The notes under the pieces: generated by a model
Database searches by the model: none
What the model saw: the letters and a program-made list of their open reading frames with translations, nothing else
Told to the model about the DNA's origin: nothing
Program-made: the position numbers and the translations under genes
NCBI GenBank assembly: GCA_041741995.1
Contig: JBGSJN010000064.1
Coordinates: 1 to 12,023, forward strand
Reading direction: 5' to 3'
Length of the DNA: 12,023 bases
Source: WTXA01 sp041741995
GTDB lineage: Bacteria > Bacillota > TC1
Shown: in pieces, positions 7,378 through 12,023 of the stretch
Position numbering within the stretch: position 1 is the first letter of the stretch
Layout: each line of letters starts with the position of its first letter

Positions 7378-7575
7378 ATGATAACAGAGAATATGGTGCT
7401 TTTGGATATTGTGTCAGATTTTCCTGAGACAGAAAAGGTTTTTCATGAGTATGATAAAAAAATTGGCAAATGTCTTTTGTGTAGTAATCTTTTTGATACT
7501 ATTGCAAAAGTAACTATTGTTTATGATATTAATCTACAAGATATCTTAAAGAAACTAAATAGTCTGGAGGGATAA
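7378..7575 (+). CDS. DUF1858-type mini-protein with CxxC motif
   Basis: A 65-residue protein of the DUF1858 / hybrid-cluster-associated redox disulfide type. It shows the family pattern: an ITENM opening, a short helix leading to FPETEKVFHEY, a CxxC (Cys32-Leu-Leu-Cys35) where relatives have CxGC, then an alpha-helical end with INLQDILKKLN. Length fits the family (60-75 residues). Function of the family is unknown; a thiol or persulfide carrier role is inferred from the CxxC and the neighbours. The start is supported by TAGGAG 5 bases upstream. It lies 33 bases after yedF and only 2 bases before the DsrE-like gene. Confidence 0.8.
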   Translation: MITENMVLLDIVSDFPETEKVFHEYDKKIGKCLLCSNLFDTIAKVTIVYDINLQDILKKLNSLEG

Positions 7576-7577
7576 GA

Positions 7578-7898
7578 ATGAAGTTTGGTATTATAATAGA
7601 AACAAAAGAATATGAAAAAGCTTGGAATGCCATGAGATTTGCAGTTACAGCTAAGAAAAACAAACATGACGTTAAAGTTTTTCTTATGGGTGAAGGTGTA
7701 GAAATTGAAAAGATGGAACATGAAACCTATAACATTGCTGAACAAGTCAGAAAGTTTTATGATATTGGAGGTCAAATGTTGGCCTGTGGTACTTGTCTTG
7801 AATCAAGAAATATGGAAGCTACTGAAGTTTGTCCTCTTAATACCATGGTAGATTGTCTTAATATGGTTGAATGGGCAGATAAAGTTATTACTTTCTAA
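7578..7898 (+). CDS. DsrE-like sulfur relay protein
   Basis: A 106-residue DsrE/DsrF-like protein. Relatives carry sulfur as cysteine persulfide in the cytoplasm during sulfur oxidation, tRNA thiolation or sulfane sulfur trafficking. Visible marks are the opening beta strand MKFGIIIET, the VKVFLMGEGVE strand-loop, the ACGTCLESR motif (Cys70 and Cys73), a further Cys85 in EVCP, Cys93, and the closing WADKVITF. The motif is shared with the second domain of YedF; 17 bases encoding it (TGTGGTACTTGTCTTGA) are identical at 7225-7241 and 7785-7801. The ribosome binding site GGAGGG lies inside the end of the preceding gene, so translation is coupled. Sulfur acceptor and donor are not known. Confidence 0.87.
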   Translation: MKFGIIIETKEYEKAWNAMRFAVTAKKNKHDVKVFLMGEGVEIEKMEHETYNIAEQVRKFYDIGGQMLACGTCLESRNMEATEVCPLNTMVDCLNMVEWADKVITF

Positions 7899-7926
7899 AG
7901 AATCGGTAAAATTATATATATTTCTT

Positions 7927-7959
7927 AAGAAAACTCTTTTAGAGTTTTCTTTTTTGTTT
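7927..7959 (+). terminator. Intrinsic terminator of the yedF operon
   Basis: Arms AAGAAAACTCT (7927-7937) and AGAGTTTTCTT (7941-7951) form a perfect 11-base-pair stem with a TTT loop, followed by TTTTTGTTT. It lies 28 bases after the DsrE-like stop codon and isolates the arsenic operon that follows. Confidence 0.85.
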
Positions 7960-7969
7960 ATTTTAATTG

Positions 7970-7998
7970 TTGACATAATTAGGGTAAAGGTTTAATAT
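7970..7998 (+). promoter_or_regulatory. Promoter of the arsR-arsP-thioredoxin operon
   Basis: A perfect -35 box TTGACA (7970-7975) is followed after exactly 17 bases by TAATAT (7993-7998), a 4/6 match to the -10 consensus. The expected transcription start, near 8005, falls inside the palindrome at 8001-8024, as expected for repression by an ArsR-family protein. Confidence 0.75.
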
Positions 7999-8000
7999 AG

Positions 8001-8024
8001 ACATATACCCATATAGGTATATGT
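8001..8024. promoter_or_regulatory. ArsR operator palindrome
   Basis: A 24-base near-perfect palindrome with arms ACATATACC (8001-8009) and GGTATATGT (8016-8024); only one of its 12 base pairs fails, near the centre. It overlaps the predicted transcription start and directly precedes the arsR ribosome binding site. The 12-2-12 length matches known operators of the ArsR/SmtB family. Binding by the adjacent ArsR is inferred from position. Confidence 0.7.
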
Positions 8025-8044
8025 AATGGAAGAAGGTATATGAA

Positions 8045-8407
8045 ATGGATAAATTGACTAATACATTCAAGGTGCTATCTGATGATACTAGATTAAGAAT
8101 ACTAATGCTTTTGTATGGTCAGGATTTATGTGTGTGTCAAATATGCGGGATATTAAATATTTCACAACCTAGTGTTTCTAAGAATCTTGCTAAGTTAAGA
8201 GATATGAATATTGTTATAGATACCAGGAAAGAAAAATTTATAGAATATTCAATAGTAAGGGAGAATCAGGATAATGTTTTCCTGTTGAATATTTTATCTC
8301 AACTAAGTGGTGATCTTAATAAATATTCGATTTTACTAAATGATAGTAAAAGAATTTTAGACAAGGACCATTTCTTGAATCTTTGTGTTAATAAATTAAA
8401 CAAATAA
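8045..8407 (+). CDS. arsR: ArsR-family arsenic-responsive repressor (CVCxxC type)
   Basis: A 120-residue winged-helix repressor of the ArsR/SmtB family. It should bind its operator as a dimer and release it when As(III) or Sb(III) is captured. The classical metalloid site is clear: DLCVCQIC places Cys29, Cys31 and Cys34 as in the ELCVCDLC site of the R773 ArsR, at the DNA-recognition helix. The fold follows: LSDDTRLRILMLL, then the recognition helix ISQPSVSKNLAKLRDMNIV and the wing TRKEKFIEYSI. The C-terminal tail adds about 25 residues with one Cys of unknown role. The start has GGAAGAAGG 8 bases upstream. It is the first gene of an operon with an ArsP-type permease and a mini-thioredoxin and probably represses itself. 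Confidence 0.92.
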   Translation: MDKLTNTFKVLSDDTRLRILMLLYGQDLCVCQICGILNISQPSVSKNLAKLRDMNIVIDTRKEKFIEYSIVRENQDNVFLLNILSQLSGDLNKYSILLNDSKRILDKDHFLNLCVNKLNK

Positions 8408-8435
8408 ATATTTAACTAATGAAAGGTGATGGCTT

Positions 8436-9440
8436 ATGTTTATATTTGAATGGCTAAATAATCAATTACTGAAGATGCAATGGTTGTATGATCTTGTGGA
8501 ACTTCTAGTAGAAAAAGTTTTTGGACTTGATATGGAAAGTAGGTTAGGAGGTAGTATACATTTCTTTATCTATGATGTGATCAAAATATTTATTCTTTTA
8601 GGATTTTTAATATTCTTAGTGTCATATATTCAAAGTTTCTTTCCTCCAGAAAGAACTAAGAAAATTTTAGGTAACTATAAAGGTATATCGGCTAATATAT
8701 TAGGAGCTTTACTTGGAACTATTACTCCTTTTTGTTCTTGTTCTTCTATTCCTTTGTTTATAGGGTTTACTAGTGCAGGCCTTCCTCTAGGAGTTACTTT
8801 TTCATTTCTAATATCTTCTCCTTTTGTTGATTTGGCCTCAGTTATATTGTTGGCTAGTATCTTCAACTGGAAGATTGCTATAGCTTATGTTGTAGTGGGG
8901 TTAGTACTGGCTGTACTTGGTGGTACTATAATTGGTAAATCAAAACTTGAAAAATATGTAGAACCCTTTGTTTATAGTAATAAGCTGGTAGATTTAGACG
9001 AGGAGAAACTAACTAGAAGAGATCGTCTTAATTATGCTAAAGATCAGGTTATGGACATAGTTAAGAAGGTATGGCTATATATTCTTATAGGTGTTGGTAT
9101 TGGTGCTGCGATTCATAACTGGATTCCTCAAGATATTATTACTGGTGTTTTAGGTCAAGATAAATGGTATTCTGTGTTTGTGGCTACTGTAGTTGGTATT
9201 CCAATGTACGCTGATATTTTTGGAACTCTTCCTATAGCTGAGGCTTTAGTTGGTAAAGGAGTTGGTATAGGTACAGTGTTGGCCTTTATGATGGGTGTTA
9301 CTGCCTTGTCACTGCCATCATTAATTATGTTAAAGAGAGTGGTGAAACCAAAATTACTAGGGATTTTCTTTGGTATAGTTGCTGTAGGGATTGTAATTAT
9401 TGGTTATTTATTTAATGCTTTTGCATATTTGTTTATTTAG
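8436..9440 (+). CDS. arsP: ArsP-type permease (PF03773), probable organoarsenical or metalloid exporter
   Basis: A 334-residue inner-membrane protein of the ArsP/DUF318 permease family. Characterised members export trivalent organoarsenicals such as methylarsenite; others are linked to copper or zinc. About eight hydrophobic segments are visible in two halves separated by a charged loop (residues 167-210). The signature lies at residues 93-135, where TPFCSCSSIPLF supplies Cys100 and Cys102, followed by LISSPFVDLAS; the second half repeats the pattern in weaker form (GIPMYADIFGTLPIAEAL, where CSC is replaced). Start: GAAAGGTGAT stands 9 bases before the ATG. It is 28 bases after arsR and 15 before the thioredoxin gene. 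The arsenic assignment rests on this neighbourhood; the precise substrate is not readable from sequence. Confidence 0.83.
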   Translation: MFIFEWLNNQLLKMQWLYDLVELLVEKVFGLDMESRLGGSIHFFIYDVIKIFILLGFLIFLVSYIQSFFPPERTKKILGNYKGISANILGALLGTITPFCSCSSIPLFIGFTSAGLPLGVTFSFLISSPFVDLASVILLASIFNWKIAIAYVVVGLVLAVLGGTIIGKSKLEKYVEPFVYSNKLVDLDEEKLTRRDRLNYAKDQVMDIVKKVWLYILIGVGIGAAIHNWIPQDIITGVLGQDKWYSVFVATVVGIPMYADIFGTLPIAEALVGKGVGIGTVLAFMMGVTALSLPSLIMLKRVVKPKLLGIFFGIVAVGIVIIGYLFNAFAYLFI

Positions 9441-9455
9441 AAAGTGAGGTATATT

Positions 9456-9686
9456 ATGGTTATTAAAGTTTTAGGTACAGGTTGTCCTAGTTGTAAGAAA
9501 CTTGAAGCTAATGTAAGAACTGCTATTAGTGAAGCTGGTATTGATGCTAGCGTTGAAAAGGTAGAAGATCTTCAAAAGATTATGGAGTATGGGGTGATGT
9601 CCACCCCGGCTTTGGTTATTGATGAAAAAGTAGTAGCTAAAGGCAAAGTATTATCTGTTGGAGATATAAAGAAGTTTATTAGTTAG
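9456..9686 (+). CDS. Small thioredoxin-like protein (redox-active disulfide protein 2 type)
   Basis: A 76-residue mini-thioredoxin. It has the beta-alpha-beta fold with active-site Cys10-Pro-Ser-Cys13 in GTGCPSCKK and a cis-proline at Pro51 in VMSTPALVI. This matches the compact thioredoxin/glutaredoxin-like family commonly encoded next to ArsP-type permeases. It probably keeps cysteines of the permease, or its metalloid cargo, reduced; that partnership is inferred from gene order. ATG 9456 is chosen because GTGAGGT (9444-9450) precedes it at a proper distance, so an in-frame GTG at 9444 is part of the ribosome binding site rather than the start. It is the last gene of the operon; a terminator follows about 35 bases on. 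Confidence 0.88.
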   Translation: MVIKVLGTGCPSCKKLEANVRTAISEAGIDASVEKVEDLQKIMEYGVMSTPALVIDEKVVAKGKVLSVGDIKKFIS

Positions 9687-9719
9687 AATCTAAAATCAGA
9701 TATATTGGAAGTTATATGT

Positions 9720-9758
9720 AAGTACAGGGGTAGAGAATACTCCTGTATTTTTACTTTT
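9720..9758 (+). terminator. Intrinsic terminator of the arsR-arsP-thioredoxin operon
   Basis: Arms TACAGGGGT (9723-9731) and ACTCCTGTA (9739-9747) form a 9-base-pair stem with one G-U pair and a 7-base loop. TTTTTACTTTT follows. It separates this operon from the second arsenic operon. Confidence 0.8.
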
Positions 9759-9779
9759 CAGAAATTATATTAGAAGTCA

Positions 9780-9809
9780 TTGACTTAGATAAATATATTC
9801 TGTTAAAAT
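9780..9809 (+). promoter_or_regulatory. Extended -10 promoter of the arsR-acr3-arsC operon
   Basis: TTGACT (9780-9785, 5/6) is followed by an 18-base spacer and TAAAAT (9804-9809, 5/6), with TG at 9801-9802 giving an extended -10. Transcription would start near 9816, just before two operator palindromes. Confidence 0.75.
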
Positions 9810-9821
9810 AAAATTATAGAA

Positions 9822-9839
9822 TATCGAAAAATTTCGATA
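9822..9839. promoter_or_regulatory. ArsR operator 1 of the acr3 operon
   Basis: An 18-base palindrome, arms TATCGAAA (9822-9829) and TTTCGATA (9832-9839), perfect apart from the two central bases. It starts about 6 bases after the predicted transcription start. It differs in sequence from the operator at 8001-8024, suggesting that the two ArsR proteins recognise different sites. Confidence 0.75.
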
Positions 9840-9840
9840 A

Positions 9841-9858
9841 CATTGAATAATTTCGATA
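9841..9858. promoter_or_regulatory. ArsR operator 2 of the acr3 operon, degenerate copy
   Basis: This repeats the layout of operator 1 with the same two central AA bases: a degenerate left arm CATTGAAT (9841-9848; 5/8 match) and an exact right arm TTTCGATA (9851-9858). The centres are 19 bases apart, close to two helical turns. It ends about 10 bases before the ribosome binding site of arsR. Confidence 0.6.
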
Positions 9859-9881
9859 TTATAGGGGGTGAGGAGATAATC

Positions 9882-10199
9882 ATGGAATACTCATATGCAG
9901 AATACATACCGATATTAAAAGCAATATCAGATGAAACAAGGCTAAAGATCATAGATATGCTATCCTGTGAGGAAATGTGTGCTAATGATATATTAGATGA
10001 ATTTAAGATATCACAATCAACACTAAGCTATCATATGAAGATATTATCTGATGCTGGAATTGTGCTTGCTGTAAGAAAAGGTGCCTGGATGAGATACAAT
10101 CTAAATAAGGATAAGGCTGAAGGATTAATTGATTTTATTAAATATATAACTAGAGAAAAGGAAAATTGTATTTGTAAGAATATTAATAAGAAGAGATAA
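9882..10199 (+). CDS. arsR: Second ArsR-family repressor, different cysteine layout
   Basis: A 105-residue ArsR/SmtB repressor. Core: AISDETRLKIIDMLSCEEMCANDILDEFKISQSTLSYHMKILSDAGIV, with the recognition helix at about residues 43-58 and the wing AVRKGAWMRYNL. It lacks the CVCxxC site of the other ArsR; its cysteines are Cys29 and Cys33 before the recognition helix, and Cys96 and Cys98 (CIC) in the tail. A C-terminal cysteine cluster resembles the site of Acidithiobacillus-type ArsR, so it may have evolved metalloid sensing separately. ATG 9882 is preferred because GTGAGGAG lies 7 bases before it; an in-frame TTG at 9843 would place the operator inside the gene. It controls acr3 and arsC downstream. 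Confidence 0.9.
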   Translation: MEYSYAEYIPILKAISDETRLKIIDMLSCEEMCANDILDEFKISQSTLSYHMKILSDAGIVLAVRKGAWMRYNLNKDKAEGLIDFIKYITREKENCICKNINKKR

Positions 10200-10220
10200 A
10201 AAGATAAATGGAGATGTAAA

Positions 10221-11267
10221 ATGGCTAAAATCAAAGGCATTAGTTTTTTTGAAAAATACCTGACTATTTGGGTGTTAGGATGTATGGGGGCTGGAATATT
10301 GATAGGTCAATACCTTGGTTTCATTCCAGATTTTCTGGAACAATTCACTTATGCAGAAGTATCTATTCCGATTGCCGTATTAATATGGTTGATGATCTAC
10401 CCAATGATGTTAAAGATAGATTTTAATTCAGTAAAGAACGTAAGAAAGAACCCTCAGGGCTTATTAATATCTTGTGGTACAAGTTGGCTTATTAAGCCTT
10501 TTTTGATGTTTGGTCTGGCATCGTTGTTTTTCTTGGTAGTTTTCAAGAGTTTTATTGATCCGGAATTAGGTAGAATGTATGTTGCTGGTGCTGTACTACT
10601 AGGAGCTGCTCCATGTACAGCCATGGTTTTCGTCTGGAGTAATCTTACCAAGGGCAATCCTGCTTATACTCTTGTTCAGGTCGCAGTAAACGATTTATTA
10701 GTCTTGGTATTTTTTGTACCGATAGTTACATTTCTATTAGGGATAACCAATATATTTGTGCCATGGGACACATTGTTTCTATCAATTGTTCTTTTTGTAG
10801 TGATTCCACTAGTAGCCGGTGCTCTTACTCGTAAGTTTATGATTGAAAAGAAAGGGTTAGATTATTTTACGAATACTTTTATTCCTAAATTTGATAATAT
10901 AACTGTTATTGGATTATTATTGACACTTATTATCATTTTCTCCTTCCAAGGTGAAGCAATATTAAATAGTCCTTGGCATGTAGCGATGATTGCTGTACCA
11001 TTAATTCTTCAAAACCTACTAACATTTGCTTTTGCCTATTTTGTTAGTTGGAAAGCAAAACAACCACATTGTATTGCTGCTCCGGCAGGTTTGATTGGAG
11101 CATCTGATTTCTTTGAATTATCGGTTGCTGTAGCTATTACCTTATTTGGTGTTAATTCACCAGTTGTACTTGTTACAACAGTAGGGGTCTTAACTGAAGT
11201 TCCGGTAATGTTGTTACTGGTAGCTTTTGTTAATAGAACGAAAGGTTGGTTTGACAAGGATGAGTAA
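10221..11267 (+). CDS. acr3: Acr3-family arsenite efflux permease
   Basis: A 348-residue inner-membrane protein of the Acr3 (ArsB-like, bile acid/arsenite) family that exports As(III), and sometimes Sb(III), using the proton motive force. Ten hydrophobic segments fit the family. The two conserved functional residues are present: Cys132 in GAAPCTAMVFVWS and Glu326 in GVLTEVPVML, matching the essential Cys and Glu known from other Acr3 proteins. The early motif PMMLKIDF and SFQGEAI also match. Length is normal. The start has GGAG 7 bases upstream. The gene is 21 bases after arsR and its stop lies just before the arsC start, so one transcript is likely. Confidence 0.95.
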   Translation: MAKIKGISFFEKYLTIWVLGCMGAGILIGQYLGFIPDFLEQFTYAEVSIPIAVLIWLMIYPMMLKIDFNSVKNVRKNPQGLLISCGTSWLIKPFLMFGLASLFFLVVFKSFIDPELGRMYVAGAVLLGAAPCTAMVFVWSNLTKGNPAYTLVQVAVNDLLVLVFFVPIVTFLLGITNIFVPWDTLFLSIVLFVVIPLVAGALTRKFMIEKKGLDYFTNTFIPKFDNITVIGLLLTLIIIFSFQGEAILNSPWHVAMIAVPLILQNLLTFAFAYFVSWKAKQPHCIAAPAGLIGASDFFELSVAVAITLFGVNSPVVLVTTVGVLTEVPVMLLLVAFVNRTKGWFDKDE

Positions 11268-11268
11268 T

Positions 11269-11667
11269 ATGAAGAAGGTAGCTTTTATCTGTGTTCATAA
11301 TTCTTGCCGATCTCAGATTGCTGAAGCATTAGGTAAGATTTATGAGAGTGATGTTTTTGAAAGCTATTCCGCCGGGACTGAGGTTAAGGATGAAATCAAT
11401 CAGGATGCAGTCAGATTGATGAAAAGAATCTATGGTATAGATATGGAGAAAGATCAGTATTCCAAGCTTATAGGGGATATACCAAAGGTTGACGTTGTTG
11501 TTACTATGGGTTGTAATGTACAGTGTCCTTATATACCCAGTGAGAAGAGGATGGATTGGGGTTTAGATGACCCTACAGGAAAAAGTGATGATGAATTTAG
11601 AGTTTTGATAGCTGAGATTGAAAAAAAGATTAAACTATTAGCTGATGAATTAAAAGAAAAGAAATAG
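11269..11667 (+). CDS. arsC: Arsenate reductase, thioredoxin-coupled low-molecular-weight phosphatase type
   Basis: A 132-residue ArsC of the low-molecular-weight tyrosine phosphatase fold. It reduces As(V) to As(III) in the cytoplasm, feeding Acr3. The phosphate-loop is Cys8-VHNS-Cys13-Arg14-Ser15 (CX5R). The redox pair is Cys82 and Cys86 in MGCNVQCPYIP, and Asp101 in WGLDDPTGK is the usual general acid. In the Staphylococcus pI258 enzyme the pair is Cys82/Cys89, so the loop is three residues shorter here, as in several other families. ATG 11269 is preferred over the earlier ATG at 11260 because AAGGATGAG provides a ribosome binding site; the start lies one base after the acr3 stop, giving coupled translation. 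Confidence 0.93.
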   Translation: MKKVAFICVHNSCRSQIAEALGKIYESDVFESYSAGTEVKDEINQDAVRLMKRIYGIDMEKDQYSKLIGDIPKVDVVVTMGCNVQCPYIPSEKRMDWGLDDPTGKSDDEFRVLIAEIEKKIKLLADELKEKK

Positions 11668-11693
11668 CAAAGATAGTTATATTGATAGAATGT

Positions 11694-11725
11694 AAATAGA
11701 GCTCTTTAGAAGAGCTCTATTTTTA
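11694..11725 (+). terminator. Intrinsic terminator of the arsR-acr3-arsC operon
   Basis: Arms AAATAGAGCTCTT (11694-11706) and AAGAGCTCTATTT (11710-11722) form a perfect 13-base-pair stem with a TAG loop. The T run at 11720-11724 follows. It lies 27 bases after the arsC stop. Confidence 0.88.
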
Positions 11726-11784
11726 TAGGGGCGTTTTTAAATATGGGGAATATAAGAACAGTTCAATTGTTATTGAATCTGCTT

Positions 11785-11832
11785 TTATCATAATTAATGT
11801 ATTAATGTTTGTATAAAATATTATCATAATTA
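11785..11832. repeat. Direct repeat TTATCATAATTA, two copies
   Basis: TTATCATAATTA occurs at 11785-11796 and again at 11821-11832, 36 bases apart. The copies stand ahead of the ABC transporter promoter. They could be binding sites for a regulator; in such AT-rich DNA chance is also possible. Confidence 0.35.
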
Positions 11833-11851
11833 TATATTCCAGACAAGAGCA

Positions 11852-11880
11852 TTGTACCTAAAATATTGAAGTGATATAAT
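11852..11880 (+). promoter_or_regulatory. Promoter of the ABC transporter gene
   Basis: A perfect TATAAT (11875-11880) has TG at 11872-11873, forming an extended -10, with a weak -35 TTGTAC (11852-11857) 17 bases upstream. The start codon of the ATPase gene is 33 bases downstream. Confidence 0.65.
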
Positions 11881-11912
11881 TTAATTAATTAATCGTAAAA
11901 GGGAGTGATTAT

Positions 11913-12023
11913 ATGACTGAAATCATAGCGGTAGAAAATTTAGTGAAATCCTATGGGGCAGTTGAAGCAGTAAAGAATATTAGCTTCAAGGTAGAACAAG
12001 GTAAACTATTCGCATTTTTAGGA
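11913..12023 (+). CDS. ABC transporter ATP-binding protein, N-terminal fragment
   Basis: The first 37 codons of an ABC ATPase, cut by the window end. The translation begins MTEIIAVENLVKSYG, then AVKNISFKVEQGKLFAFLG, which is the standard entry to the Walker A loop (FLGPNGAGKT would be expected next). The KSYG tyrosine supplies the usual aromatic stack with adenine. The start has AAAAGGGAGTGAT upstream with about 8 bases between the GGGAG and ATG. The form is typical of drug or antimicrobial-peptide export ATPases (multidrug type), but the substrate cannot be told. A membrane permease gene is expected beyond the window. Confidence 0.9.
   Translation, partial: MTEIIAVENLVKSYGAVEAVKNISFKVEQGKLFAFLG

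Noticed and set aside
9843..9881. TTG at 9843 as the start of the second ArsR.
   Set aside because: It would place operator DNA and the ribosome binding site within the coding region; ATG 9882 has a well-spaced GTGAGGAG.

Overview
The window is AT-rich (roughly one third G+C by eye) and densely coded, with strong GGAGG/GGTGAT-type ribosome binding sites, some TTG/GTG-type starts, short T-tailed hairpin terminators and short operons. Together with a YedF-type sulfur/selenium protein, a DUF1858 protein, Acr3 and a thioredoxin-type ArsC, this points to the chromosome of an anaerobic, low-G+C Gram-positive bacterium of the Clostridia type. That placement is an inference from style and gene content, not from a marker gene.

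Layout. (1) 1-286: the C-terminal end of a CDF-family metal cation efflux protein, convergent with a TauE/SafE-family membrane protein (283-1062, minus strand); their stop codons overlap. (2) 1272-5891: a tight four-gene operon encoding a Yip1-like five-helix membrane protein, a second polytopic membrane protein, an 846-residue exported protein with a probable internal membrane anchor and a large charged/glycine-rich C-terminal half, and a soluble 304-residue protein. It ends at a strong hairpin terminator (5936-5978). I cannot assign a function to this set, and it is the best candidate here for an undescribed system. (3) 6083-6634: an orphan cytosolic protein. (4) 6775-7898: a three-gene sulfur-handling operon (yedF, a DUF1858 mini-protein, a DsrE-like protein), each product carrying exposed-type cysteine motifs; a terminator follows. 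(5) 8045-9686: an arsenic operon with its own promoter and palindromic operator: ArsR (CVCxxC type), an ArsP-type permease and a 76-residue thioredoxin; a terminator follows. (6) 9882-11667: a second arsenic operon under an extended -10 promoter and two tandem operator palindromes: a different ArsR, the arsenite exporter Acr3 and the arsenate reductase ArsC; a terminator follows. (7) 11913-12023: the first 37 codons of an ABC transporter ATPase, cut by the window end.

How the genes fit together. ArsC reduces arsenate to arsenite, Acr3 exports it, and the ArsR proteins release their promoters when metalloid binds. The separate ArsR-ArsP-thioredoxin operon probably handles a different arsenic species, such as trivalent organoarsenicals, or another soft metalloid. 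The adjacent YedF/DUF1858/DsrE set suggests persulfide or selenium relay chemistry on cysteines, which could intersect with arsenic chemistry, but nothing in the sequence proves a link.

No gene-free stretch exceeds 300 bases. No tRNA, rRNA, CRISPR array, insertion sequence or riboswitch was recognised.
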